Below, one piece after another: positions 45,429 through 53,758 of a DNA stretch of 64,000 nucleotides. Origin of the DNA: Tenacibaculum caenipelagi (GTDB taxonomy: Bacteria > Bacteroidota > Bacteroidia > Flavobacteriales > Flavobacteriaceae). The stretch spans positions 124,001-188,000 of the forward strand of contig NZ_SNYH01000006.1 in assembly GCF_004363005.1 (NCBI RefSeq). The letters are read 5' to 3'. The stretch's first letter is position 1. Each line of letters begins with the position of its first letter. Position numbers and translations under genes: made by a program. Under the pieces are notes generated by a model. The model did not search any database. It was not told where the DNA came from and worked only from the letters and a program-made list of their open reading frames with translations.

Positions 45429-45875
45429 ATGGGTTTGCAAAAACAAGTAATGGATAAAATGAAAGAAGCTATGAAGTCTAAAGACACAGTAGCTTTAACA
45501 GCATTAAGAGCATTAAAATCGGCTTTTATGTTGGCAAATACAGAGGCTGGCGCAGGTGAATTATCTGAAGCGGAGGAATTAAAAATTGTTCAAAAGCAAG
45601 TAAAACAACGTAAAGACAGTGCTGCTGTTTTTGCTGAGCAAGGACGTAATGATTTGGCGGAACCAGAATTAGCAGAAGCTGCTGTTTTAGAACAATTTTT
45701 ACCTGAAGCTTTGACTGAGGAGGAAATTGGAAATATTGTGGAGAAAACTATTGCAGATGTTGGTGCAGAAGGGATGAAAGATATGGGAAAAGTAATGGGA
45801 ATTGTATCTAAACAATTAGCAGGACAAGCAGATGGGAAAACAATCTCAGCAATTGTAAAAGCTAAATTAGCTTAA
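45429..45875 (+). CDS. yqeY: GatB/YqeY domain protein, 148 aa
   Basis: The start LQKQVMDKMKEAMKSKDTVALTALRALKSA and the C-terminal GKVMGIVSKQLAGQADGKTISAIVK show the GatB/YqeY helical domain. It resembles the tRNA-binding tail of amidotransferase subunit GatB, but its role as a free-standing protein is unclear. It lies after the ftsZ terminator and 11 bases before tRNA-Arg. Confidence 0.93.
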   Translation: MGLQKQVMDKMKEAMKSKDTVALTALRALKSAFMLANTEAGAGELSEAEELKIVQKQVKQRKDSAAVFAEQGRNDLAEPELAEAAVLEQFLPEALTEEEIGNIVEKTIADVGAEGMKDMGKVMGIVSKQLAGQADGKTISAIVKAKLA

Positions 45876-45886
45876 AAAGACTTAAA

Positions 45887-45960
45887 GACTCAGTAGTTCA
45901 ACTGGATAGAACATCAGATTTCGGCTCTGAGGGTTGGGGGTTCGAGTCCTCTCTGGGTCA
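45887..45960 (+). tRNA. tRNA-Arg (anticodon TCG)
   Basis: The 74-base sequence folds to a full cloverleaf: acceptor GACTCAG with CTGGGTC, anticodon stem TCAGA/TCTGA around the loop TTTCGGC (anticodon TCG), and a T arm containing GTTCGAGTCC. CCA is not encoded. It reads the CGA codon by standard pairing, and other CGN codons through wobble. Confidence 0.93.
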
Positions 45961-45968
45961 CGATAACA

Positions 45969-46003
45969 AAACAGCAGAAAATATATTTTCTGCTGTTTTT
46001 ATT
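45969..46003 (+). terminator. Terminator after tRNA-Arg
   Basis: ACAGCAGAAAATATATTTTCTGCTGT is a near-perfect palindrome flanked by A and T runs, eight bases after the tRNA. Confidence 0.8.
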
Positions 46004-46059
46004 TAAGGAAATATTTGGGGAATTAGTTGTTTAATTAAGAGCAATATTACAAAACATAA

Positions 46060-46097
46060 ATAACTGCTTATGTAACTTAAGTTACATAAGCAGTTAT
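46060..46097. promoter_or_regulatory. Perfect 38-base palindrome containing a Crp-type site
   Basis: ATAACTGCTTATGTAAC-TT with its exact reverse complement gives 19 + 19 bases without any mismatch. Its centre is TGTAAC-TTAA-GTTACA, a 6-N4-6 site of the spacing used by Crp/Fnr regulators. The same 5-N4-5 core (GTAAC-N4-GTTAC) occurs upstream of the efflux operon at 52071-52084. It has no T run, so a plain terminator is less likely, though it lies just past the last gene of that operon (46144). Confidence 0.6.
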
Positions 46098-46143
46098 AGT
46101 TTAATAAGAGTTGTTTTTTGCTGCAAATATTAAATAATACTTT

Positions 46144-46332
46144 TTAATCTTTTACTTTAAAAACCTTGGTTAAAATATCATCCATCAAACACCATTTGGT
46201 TAATGATGATTGTAATAAATTAGCACCTACAAAGGCAGTAAACCATAACCAGTTTATGTTTACTTTGATTGCTAGGATTAAACTGATAAGTATAAAAGTT
46301 CCTGCAATACCACGTACAATTTTATTTTTCAT
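46144..46332 (-). CDS. DUF2892-like small inner-membrane protein, about 62 aa
   Basis: Two hydrophobic helices (IAGTFILISLILAIKV and LWFTAFVGANLLQSSLTKW) and the phrase SLTKWCLMDDILTKV match DUF2892 (the membrane part of YgaP-like rhodaneses). The frame is open to 46356, but an ATG at 46332 gives the normal start and lies just after the efflux pump stop (46334). Last gene of the efflux operon. Confidence 0.8.
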   Translation of the reverse strand: MKNKIVRGIAGTFILISLILAIKVNINWLWFTAFVGANLLQSSLTKWCLMDDILTKVFKVKD

Positions 46333-46333
46333 T

Positions 46334-49300
46334 TTATTTATAATTTTTACGTTCAATTAAATAATATACCAATGGCACTACCAATAAGGTAAGTGCAGTA
46401 GCTGTAATAGTTCCTCCCATCAAAGAGATAGCCAATCCTTGAAAAATAGGGTCAAATAAGATTACAAATGCTCCAATAACTACAGTACCTGCGGTTAATA
46501 GTATAGGAGTAGTACGTACAGCGCCTGCTTCAATAACAGCTTGTTTTAACGGAATACCTTCTGCCAAACGTAAATTGACAAAATCAATCAATAAGACAGA
46601 GTTTCGTACCATAATTCCTGCGAGAGCAATCATTCCAATAAATGAAGTTGCAGTAAAGTAAGCACCCATCATCCAGTGTCCTAAAATAATTCCTACCATT
46701 GATAAAGGAATTGCAACCATCATTACAATTGGAGCTTTAAAGTTTTGGAACCATCCTACAATTAACATGTAAATGATAATGATGACTCCTAAAAAGGCAA
46801 TCCCTAAATCTCTAAAAACTTCTAAGGTAATTTGCCATTCACCATCCCATTTTACTGTGTAATCATCTTCAAAATCGGGTTGTTTTATGTATAGTTCATT
46901 TAATTTATATCCCTTCGGAAGTGGAATTTCTTTTAGTTTTTCTTCCATTCCTAAAATAGCATAGGCAGGACTTTCCAATTCTCCAGCCATATCAGCCATC
47001 ACATAAACTACACGCTTTTGATTCTTTCTATAAATACTTTTTGCACTGTTTTTTTCTTCAACAGTAACCAAATCACTTATAGAAACCATGTTACCATGTT
47101 GTGATTTAATTTGTAACTGAGCAATATCTTGAACAGAAGACTTCTCTTTTTCATCTAAAGCAAACACAATTCCTACTTGATTAGAGGCATCTTCATCATA
47201 CAACGTTGAAACTGCTCTGTTAGACAAAGCCATGTTTAAGGTGTAAGCAATTTGTTGAGGTGCCACACCGTATAACATTGCTTTTTCCTTGTCAATTACA
47301 AGCTCATATTCAGTTTGATTGTCCTCTACCATCCAATCAATATCTACTACATCGTTGGTATTGTGTAAGATGTTTTGAACCTCGTTGGCAATTTCAATTT
47401 GTTTGTCATAATCTGGTCCGTACACCTCTGCAACAATAGTCGATAATACAGGTGGTCCTGGTGGAACTTCGACTAATTTTACATTTGCTTTGAACTTTTT
47501 AGCTATGTTTTGAATATCTGCACGCATCAATTTAGCAATATCATGACTTTGTATACTTCTATCTTTTTTGTCAACTAAGTTTACTTGAATATCTGCCATA
47601 TTGCTACCTCCACGTAAGTCGTAATGACGAACTAATCCATTAAAGGTAATTGGTGCAGAAGTACCCACATAACTTTGGTAGTTTATTACTTCTGGTCGTG
47701 TAGCTAAATACTGTGCAACTTCTTTGGTCACAGCATCGGTACGTTCCAATGTAGTACCTTCAGGCATATCGATCACTACCTGAAATTCGTTTTTATTATC
47801 AAAAGGCAACATTTTTACAGCTACCGATTTGGTAAAGAATAACGACATCGAACCTAGCAATAAAACAATCGTGATTCCTAAGAATGTCCAACGTTTGGTT
47901 TTATTTTCAATAAGTGGGCGCTCGAATCGCTCATACAATTTATAGATAAGCGTGCTTTGCATTGCTTTGGTTTCATCTTCTTCTACCTTTTCCTCAGTAC
48001 CTTGCTTGTCTTTTTCGCGTAAGAAAATATATCCTAAATAAGGAGTAATCGTTAACGCAACAAACAGAGATAAAATCATAGCGATAGAAGCTCCAATTGG
48101 CATCGGACTCATATAAGGTCCCATTAATCCAGAAACAAATGCCATTGGTAATACCGAAGCAATTACGGTAAAGGTTGCCAATATAGTAGGGTTACCTACT
48201 TCGTTAATAGCATATAAGGCAGCTTGCTTAAACGGTAATCGTTTCATTTTAAAATGCCTGTGCATATTTTCGGCAATAATAATGGAATCATCTACCACAA
48301 TACCTGTTACGAATACTAAAGCAAATAAGGTGATTCTGTTTAAGGTATAATCTAACATGTAGTAACTTAACAAGGTAAGCGCAAATGTGATAGGAACCGA
48401 TAAGAATACAACCAATCCACCACGCCAACCCATGGCTAACATTACTACTAATGTTACTGCGATAATTGCACCGATTAAGTGTAATAGTAATTCTGATACT
48501 TTTTGAGAGGCTGTTTCACCGTAGTTACGGGTAACTTCAACATGTACATTATCTGGAATTAAGTTGGTACGTAAATGATTAACCTTAGCTAAAATAACAT
48601 CGGCAATTTGCATGGCGTCAGCCCCTTTTCGTTTTGCTACTGAAATAGTTACTGCTGGATATTCTGATTGATACGTTGAAGCATTACTACTTGCTTGTCC
48701 GTACCCAAAACTTACATAGTTTTTAGGAATTTCTGGACCGTCTAGTACGTTCGCAACTTGTTTTAAATAAATCGGTTGATTTTGTTGTACGCCAACCACT
48801 AAGTTTTTTACATCTTCTGCCGATTGTAAAAATTTTCCTGTAGTCACTAAAAACTCTGTATCATTCTTATCATAACTCCCCGCACTTAGTTGCTGATTGC
48901 TGGCTTTCAGCATTTCAGTAACCGATAAAAAGTCTAATCCACTTGCAGCTAGTTTGTCTTTATCTAGTACTACACGCACCTCACGATTTCTACCTCCAAT
49001 TTTTTGAGTAATCGCTACATCATTTACTTTTTCAATTTCATTGGTAAGTTCTTGTGCTATTTGTTTTAACTGATAATCATCATAGTTTTCACTCCATAAT
49101 GTCAAACCTAACATTGGTACATCGTCAATCGCCCGAGTTTTTACCAAAGGCATGGTAACACCTTTCGGCATTTGATCCATGTGTTTGTTAATTTCATTGT
49201 ATAGTTTTACGAACGAACGCTCGATGTCTTCTCCAACATAAAATTGCACAATGACCATTCCTTGTTCTTTCATCGAAGTAGAGTATACGTACTCTATTCC

Positions 49301-49564
49301 TTTGATGTTCGAAAGTATTTTTTCTAAGGGTTTGATTACTCTCGATTCTACTTCTGTAGGACTCGCTCCTGGATATCCTACAAAAATATCAGCCATAGGC
49401 ACATCAATCTGTGGTTCTTCTTCTCTCGGAATTAAAAAAGAACTGTACACACCAATTACCATAAACACTACCATTAATAAGATGGTAAGTTTAGAGCCTA
49501 TAAACCCTTTGGCTATTTTTCCTGCTAAACCTTCTTTCATTTTTATTGTTTTGGGCGTTACCAC
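46334..49564 (-). CDS. RND-family efflux transporter, inner-membrane permease, 1076 aa
   Basis: Twelve membrane helices in the RND 1+6 pattern with two large periplasmic loops, and the proton-relay phrase GIVVDDSIIIAENMHRH in helix 4 (paired Asp). The opening REEEPQIDVP and VGYPGASPTEVESRV are typical of the heavy-metal/HAE-like group in Bacteroidetes. The substrate is unknown. It works with the adaptor and TolC-type genes upstream (50700 and 52021), giving a full tripartite pump. Confidence 0.94.
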   Translation of the reverse strand: MVTPKTIKMKEGLAGKIAKGFIGSKLTILLMVVFMVIGVYSSFLIPREEEPQIDVPMADIFVGYPGASPTEVESRVIKPLEKILSNIKGIEYVYSTSMKEQGMVIVQFYVGEDIERSFVKLYNEINKHMDQMPKGVTMPLVKTRAIDDVPMLGLTLWSENYDDYQLKQIAQELTNEIEKVNDVAITQKIGGRNREVRVVLDKDKLAASGLDFLSVTEMLKASNQQLSAGSYDKNDTEFLVTTGKFLQSAEDVKNLVVGVQQNQPIYLKQVANVLDGPEIPKNYVSFGYGQASSNASTYQSEYPAVTISVAKRKGADAMQIADVILAKVNHLRTNLIPDNVHVEVTRNYGETASQKVSELLLHLIGAIIAVTLVVMLAMGWRGGLVVFLSVPITFALTLLSYYMLDYTLNRITLFALVFVTGIVVDDSIIIAENMHRHFKMKRLPFKQAALYAINEVGNPTILATFTVIASVLPMAFVSGLMGPYMSPMPIGASIAMILSLFVALTITPYLGYIFLREKDKQGTEEKVEEDETKAMQSTLIYKLYERFERPLIENKTKRWTFLGITIVLLLGSMSLFFTKSVAVKMLPFDNKNEFQVVIDMPEGTTLERTDAVTKEVAQYLATRPEVINYQSYVGTSAPITFNGLVRHYDLRGGSNMADIQVNLVDKKDRSIQSHDIAKLMRADIQNIAKKFKANVKLVEVPPGPPVLSTIVAEVYGPDYDKQIEIANEVQNILHNTNDVVDIDWMVEDNQTEYELVIDKEKAMLYGVAPQQIAYTLNMALSNRAVSTLYDEDASNQVGIVFALDEKEKSSVQDIAQLQIKSQHGNMVSISDLVTVEEKNSAKSIYRKNQKRVVYVMADMAGELESPAYAILGMEEKLKEIPLPKGYKLNELYIKQPDFEDDYTVKWDGEWQITLEVFRDLGIAFLGVIIIIYMLIVGWFQNFKAPIVMMVAIPLSMVGIILGHWMMGAYFTATSFIGMIALAGIMVRNSVLLIDFVNLRLAEGIPLKQAVIEAGAVRTTPILLTAGTVVIGAFVILFDPIFQGLAISLMGGTITATALTLLVVPLVYYLIERKNYK

Positions 49565-49626
49565 TTCGTGGTCGGGCTATTCGCGCTACATGGTAGCTTA
49601 CTTCTATCCCTAACGCAATTTTTTAC

Positions 49627-50700
49627 TTATTGAATTGTAATGTTCGCTCCGTTGTATAGTTTCCCTTCAGAAGAAACAATGTAGCTTTCATCATTAGATA
49701 AACCTGATAAAACCTCTACTTGATCTCCAAAAGTTCTTCCTAAGCGTAACCAACGTAGTACAGCGGTATTACTTTGACTTACGGTATAGATTCCAGATAA
49801 TTGTCCTTTGTGCACTAAAGCTTCTGATAGAATTAAAACCATGTCAGTGCTTTTTTGTGTTTTTTCAATAGGGAATTTTACCGTTGCAAACATTCCTGAT
49901 AACAAGTTGAAATCCGTTTTATCTAAGTCAATTTTAACTAAGTATTGTCCACCAGTATTTTTTGCTGAGATACTTACTTCTGATACTTTTCCTGTAACTA
50001 TTTTGTTGATCGATTTTATAGTTACATTAACCGTCGTGTCTTTTTTAATTTGATAAATTTCACTTTCAGGCACTAACGCAGTTACTTCAAATCCGCCTTT
50101 TCCTTCTACAGAAATTAAAGGCATCCCAGGATTCGCCATCGCACCTTTATCAATAAACTTGCTTGTTACTACTCCTGAAAATGGAGCTCTGATATTAGTA
50201 TAAGCAAACTGAGAATTGATTTCATTTCTCATCTGTTTTGCTGCTTCTAAATTCGCTTTGGCAACATTGTAATGCGTTGAGATGTCGTCAAACTCCTTTT
50301 GAGAAGCACTGTTCTGTTTAAATAAGTTTTTAAAGCGATTGTAATCTTTTTCAGCACTTGAAAATCCTGCTTTCGCTTTAATAATGTTAGCCTCTACTTG
50401 TGCTTTCTTAGCTTGTAAATCGCTGTTATTGATAGATAATAATAATTGACCTTTATTTACTTTATCACCAACTTTTACGTGTATGTTAGTTACATAACCC
50501 ATCATACGAGTACTTAATTCAGCACTGTTGGTAGCTTCCACTTTTCCGCTTGCGGTTATAAACGGATTGTTATCATTAGCGGTTACTTTAGTAACTTTTA
50601 CAGCTACTGTTGGTTTGTTGTTATTGTTTGTTGTTTCTTTTTTACCACAACTTATTGCTAAGAGTGATGCGGCAAGAGCGATTGTATATATAGTCTTCAT
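49627..50700 (-). CDS. RND efflux periplasmic adaptor (membrane-fusion protein), 357 aa
   Basis: A lipoprotein signal (AASLLAISCGKK), then a split lipoyl-like domain (VKVGDKVNKGQLLLSINN and FAYTNIRAPFSGVVTSKF), a coiled-coil hairpin and a beta barrel. It links the RND pump with the outer-membrane channel. It follows the TolC-type gene by seven bases and precedes the permease gene by 62. Confidence 0.93.
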   Translation of the reverse strand: MKTIYTIALAASLLAISCGKKETTNNNNKPTVAVKVTKVTANDNNPFITASGKVEATNSAELSTRMMGYVTNIHVKVGDKVNKGQLLLSINNSDLQAKKAQVEANIIKAKAGFSSAEKDYNRFKNLFKQNSASQKEFDDISTHYNVAKANLEAAKQMRNEINSQFAYTNIRAPFSGVVTSKFIDKGAMANPGMPLISVEGKGGFEVTALVPESEIYQIKKDTTVNVTIKSINKIVTGKVSEVSISAKNTGGQYLVKIDLDKTDFNLLSGMFATVKFPIEKTQKSTDMVLILSEALVHKGQLSGIYTVSQSNTAVLRWLRLGRTFGDQVEVLSGLSNDESYIVSSEGKLYNGANITIQ

Positions 50701-50707
50701 TTGTTGA

Positions 50708-52021
50708 TTATTCTTTAGTTAAAAAATCTAAATAAGCTTTAGTATAGTTGTATTGATATATGGTTTGGTAATATTCTAATTGTTTTTGAGCGTATTGCGT
50801 TTCAGCGGTTAATAAATCGGATGTTTTTTCTAATCCTTCTTTAAACCTGTTTTTTCTAATTCGTAAGGCTTCTTCCGATTGTTGTAAAGCCAATTCGGTT
50901 AGTTTTAACTGTTCCTCAGCATCAGTTAACAATCGTTTGGTATTGTTTAATTCTAATTGACTTTTAGATTTGTACTGCTCGTATTCTAATCTTGATTTTT
51001 CATACTGAGCTTTACTTTTTTGCGCTTTTCCGTAGCGTTTAGAACCTTTGAAAATATCCCAAGTTAATTGTGCTCCAACTACATATCCACTAGCATCTGC
51101 ATTGAAAATTTTATCATCGTATAATTCGTAACTACCAAAAGCATTTAAGCGTGGAAGAAAATCCATTTTATCTGCTTTGTGCATTTTTTGATAAGCCTCA
51201 GAAGCTAATTCCATTGCTTTAATATCTGAACGATTTTCTGAAATCGTAATATCTGCTAACTGATTGGTTAGGTTTACTTGTAAGCTATCTGAGGGTTCAT
51301 AAATGTTGTTTTGCTCTTCATTCATTAAAAAAGACAAGTAGTTAGAAGCATTTTTTACGTTACTTTTTGCTGTTTGTAACTGGTTTTTTACTTCGGTAAC
51401 TCGAACTTCAACCGCTAATACGTCTGCACGTTGTAAATACCCTTGCTTAAAGCTATTTTCTGCCATTTGTTGGTTAGCTTCCGCAGCTTTCAAGGCTTTT
51501 TCTAATACTGAAACTCCCTTGTGAGCTAATTGCAATTGCATGTATGCTTTTTCTACTTCAAGTAATAAATATTCTTGAGTACGTTGTGTTTGCAAGTTGG
51601 TTGCTTCCATTTTAGTTTTAGCAGCCTTACGTTGGTAAATACCATCTAAATTTACTAAAGGTTGCTGTACTTCAATTTTAGTGGCAAAGTTTTGTGTTCG
51701 CTTTGGGTTGTTCAATAAATCTGGATTGAAATCAGCTTGCGTTAAAATTTCTTGATTCAATTTGCTACCAAACGCCATTAATGGATTGGAGGTTACAATT
51801 CCTGTGTGAGAAGCGGTAATATTTGGTAAGAACAGAGCATTGGTTTGCTTGTAATCGGCATGTGCTTGCTGATAGTTTTGCTCAGAAATTTTTAATGAGA
51901 TGTTATTTTCCTGAATTCTTTTTAAAACGTCTCTTTTAGAAATTGAAGTTTTAGTTTGAGCTTGGATAGTAGTAGACGTGATAAGTGCTACTATAAATAA
52001 ACTAAAATATGATGTTTTCAT
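50708..52021 (-). CDS. TolC-family outer-membrane efflux protein, 437 aa
   Basis: A Sec signal peptide ends near residue 21 (TSTTIQAQ). Two repeats of the long alpha-helical TolC fold follow, with typical phrases such as LEVEKAYMQLQLAHKGV and LRIRKNRFKEGLEKTSDLL. It forms the exit duct of the pump. First gene of the reverse efflux operon 52021-46144, about 50 bases behind a GTAAC-N4-GTTAC palindrome. Confidence 0.93.
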   Translation of the reverse strand: MKTSYFSLFIVALITSTTIQAQTKTSISKRDVLKRIQENNISLKISEQNYQQAHADYKQTNALFLPNITASHTGIVTSNPLMAFGSKLNQEILTQADFNPDLLNNPKRTQNFATKIEVQQPLVNLDGIYQRKAAKTKMEATNLQTQRTQEYLLLEVEKAYMQLQLAHKGVSVLEKALKAAEANQQMAENSFKQGYLQRADVLAVEVRVTEVKNQLQTAKSNVKNASNYLSFLMNEEQNNIYEPSDSLQVNLTNQLADITISENRSDIKAMELASEAYQKMHKADKMDFLPRLNAFGSYELYDDKIFNADASGYVVGAQLTWDIFKGSKRYGKAQKSKAQYEKSRLEYEQYKSKSQLELNNTKRLLTDAEEQLKLTELALQQSEEALRIRKNRFKEGLEKTSDLLTAETQYAQKQLEYYQTIYQYNYTKAYLDFLTKE

Positions 52022-52070
52022 TTTTACTGTTTTACAACGACAAAGTTAGCGGCAAGAAAAACAGTAGTCA

Positions 52071-52084
52071 GTAACTAATGTTAC
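52071..52084. promoter_or_regulatory. Crp-type palindrome upstream of the efflux operon
   Basis: GTAAC-TAAT-GTTAC (5-N4-5) lies 50 bases upstream of the TolC-type start codon. It has the same half-sites as the centre of the 38-base palindrome at 46060-46097. The Crp/Fnr regulator gene next door (52181-52813) is the obvious candidate binder. Confidence 0.5.
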
Positions 52085-52087
52085 AAT

Positions 52088-52115
52088 GAAAAAAAGCATC
52101 CTAAAAGGATGCCTT
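52088..52115 (-). terminator. Terminator of the Crp/Fnr gene
   Basis: GCATCCT (52096-52102) pairs with AGGATGC (52106-52112). On the reverse strand a long T run follows, so it ends the regulator transcript before the efflux operon. Confidence 0.75.
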
Positions 52116-52180
52116 AGTGTATGTGAATAATTAAAAAATATATTGATTAGGTTCAGTCGATATAAGAGTTAAGTGTAGAG

Positions 52181-52813
52181 TTATAGTTCTAACAACTTAA
52201 TTTGGTTGCGATGTAATTCTATTTTATGTCGTTTTTCTAAAGCTTTTAAAAGTCGAGAAATAACAACCCGAGAGGTATGTAAATCATTTGCAATTTGCTG
52301 ATGAGTTACAGTTATAATATCGTTATGATTTACCAATGCTTTGTCTTTTAAGTATTTTAATAAACGTTGATCCATATTTAAAAAAGCAATGGTATCAACA
52401 GCATCAATAAACTCTTGCAATCTATTATGATAGCTGTGTAAAATAAACTCTTGCCAACTCTTGTATTTACTAAGCCATTCACTCATTTTCTGTTTAGGAA
52501 TCATTAATAGCCTTACATCGGTTTCGGCAACAGCCTTTATCTTACTTTTGGTTTCTCCCATACAACAAGAAAGTGTCATGGCACAAGTATCACCTTTTTC
52601 AATATAATACAAAACTAAATCATCACCTTCTTTATCTTCACGTAAAATTTTTATAGCGCCACTTAGTAGTAAGGGAATAGAAGTAATGTAGCTTCCAATA
52701 TCAATAATAATATCGTTCGCTTTTATATCTTTAGCAATGGCAACATCAGCTATTTCTTTTAATAATGCTTCTTCAAATAAATAACCGTAGTATTTCTGTA
52801 AGTCTTCTATCAA
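52181..52813 (-). CDS. Crp/Fnr-family transcriptional regulator, 210 aa
   Basis: A cyclic-nucleotide-binding-like N-terminal domain (about residues 20-120) with a Cys-rich loop (DTCAMTLSCCMGE) and a C-terminal winged HTH (VTHQQIANDLHTSRVVISRLLK). The close cysteines could sense redox or reactive sulfur rather than bind cAMP, but they do not match the FNR iron-sulfur spacing. It lies between the efflux operon and the divergent CBS gene, and two kinds of 4-base-spaced palindrome are present in the flanks, so it probably controls both. Confidence 0.9.
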   Translation of the reverse strand: MIEDLQKYYGYLFEEALLKEIADVAIAKDIKANDIIIDIGSYITSIPLLLSGAIKILREDKEGDDLVLYYIEKGDTCAMTLSCCMGETKSKIKAVAETDVRLLMIPKQKMSEWLSKYKSWQEFILHSYHNRLQEFIDAVDTIAFLNMDQRLLKYLKDKALVNHNDIITVTHQQIANDLHTSRVVISRLLKALEKRHKIELHRNQIKLLEL

Positions 52814-52881
52814 AATCTAATGTTTCTGTAAAAATAACTAAATAATTACAGTTAGGTACTGAAAAAATAGCAGATATAACA

Positions 52882-52893
52882 TGATTTAAATCA
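52882..52893. promoter_or_regulatory. FNR-like palindrome between crp-type and CBS genes
   Basis: TGAT-TTAA-ATCA is a perfect palindrome of the FNR/Crp geometry (E. coli FNR: TTGAT-N4-ATCAA). It lies 69 bases upstream of the regulator start (52813, reverse) and 62 bases upstream of the CBS gene start (52955). Confidence 0.5.
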
Positions 52894-52954
52894 CTTATTT
52901 ATCAGTATTTATTGATGAAATTTGAAGAGGATAATAACACAAAACTATATAAAG

Positions 52955-53374
52955 ATGAAAAAAAGAACTCCCGTTTCAGTAATAATGACAAAAGAAGTAA
53001 TTACGTTAAGTAGTACTGATGATTTAATGACAGCTGAGAAATTGTTTAAAAAAGAACGTATAAGACATATTCCTGTAGTAAGTGGAAATGAGATAAAAGG
53101 AATGTTAAGTTATACCGATTTATTACGAATAAGTTTTGCTGATGCTATTGATGAAAATGAAACAGATGTTGATACTGTGGTATATAATATGTTTACAATT
53201 GATCAAGTAATGGCAAAAAACTTAGTAACTGTAAGTTCAACAACTACGATAAAGGAAGTAGCAGAAATCTTAGCAAAAAAAGAGTTTCATGCATTACCAG
53301 TAGTTGATGGTAATGAGTTGGTAGGTATTGTAACTACTACCGATTTAATTAACTATTTGCTAGAGCAATTTTAA
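52955..53374 (+). CDS. CBS-domain pair protein, about 139 aa
   Basis: Two CBS motifs: PVSVIMTKEVITLSSTDDL with HIPVVSGNEIKGMLSYTDLL, and IDQVMAKNLVTVSS with HALPVVDGNELVGIVTTTDLI. This is a stand-alone Bateman module that probably binds adenine nucleotides and regulates another protein. An ATG at 52955 (MKKRTPVSVIM) gives the normal start; the longer frame begins at 52922. Divergent from the Crp/Fnr gene. Confidence 0.9.
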   Translation: MKKRTPVSVIMTKEVITLSSTDDLMTAEKLFKKERIRHIPVVSGNEIKGMLSYTDLLRISFADAIDENETDVDTVVYNMFTIDQVMAKNLVTVSSTTTIKEVAEILAKKEFHALPVVDGNELVGIVTTTDLINYLLEQF

Positions 53375-53458
53375 TATTTTAGTTAAAATCAGGGCATTAG
53401 ATTTATTTTTTTAAAAAAAGTAAGGAAAAGACGTACTTTTATTATGGTTTTTTATGGG

Positions 53459-53486
53459 TTGAATTATTTTTTACAAAATATTTTTA
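53459..53486 (+). promoter_or_regulatory. Candidate promoter of the leader-peptide gene
   Basis: TTG at 53459-53461 and TATTTTTA at 53479-53486 (seven of eight positions of TAnnTTTG) are 17 bases apart, within the Bacteroidetes range. Transcription would start near 53493, 16 bases before the small ORF. Confidence 0.35.
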
Positions 53487-53508
53487 AGGAAACTCAAAAT
53501 ATTTAATT

Positions 53509-53661
53509 ATGTTAAAAAATATCTCAAACTTAGGTTCAATTTTAAATAAATCAGAACAGAAATCTATTCAAGGAGGGTGGACTTATGTTATGTGTACAAA
53601 TTGTAATCCACTTCCTCCTGGTTATATTTGTATGAATAAACCTTATTGTGGAGGTGTTTAA
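53509..53661 (+). CDS. Double-glycine-leader peptide, 50 aa, four cysteines
   Basis: The first 23 residues (start MLKNISNLGSILNKSEQKS, then IQGG) have the form of a double-glycine leader seen in the Bacteroidetes bacteriocin/natural-product precursors: an amphipathic helix, Lys-Ser-Glu-Gln-Lys, then GG. Cleavage after GG would release a 27-residue core with four cysteines (MCTNC, ICM and YCGG), Pro-rich in the middle. No peptidase-ABC transporter, cyclase or immunity gene is adjacent, so the partner must lie elsewhere. A short open frame, but its leader and Cys spacing make it convincing. Confidence 0.75.
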   Translation: MLKNISNLGSILNKSEQKSIQGGWTYVMCTNCNPLPPGYICMNKPYCGGV

Positions 53662-53712
53662 AACTCACTTTTAGAGTTTAGAGAAAAAACTGAATCACAA
53701 GTATAATTAATC

Positions 53713-53752
53713 ATTGGCGTATATAGAGATGAAAAGCTCTAAATACGCCAGT
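53713..53752. terminator. Hairpin terminator between the peptide gene and rpe
   Basis: ATTGGCGTATATAGAG (53713-53728) pairs with CTCTAAATACGCCAGT (53737-53752), with one internal mismatch. It can serve the forward peptide gene and the reverse rpe gene. Confidence 0.7.
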
Positions 53753-53758
53753 GGTTTC

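Noticed and set aside
46060..46097. Reading the 38-base palindrome as an ordinary terminator
   Set aside because: No T run follows on either strand, and its centre matches a Crp-type site found upstream of the same operon, so I list it as a regulatory site.
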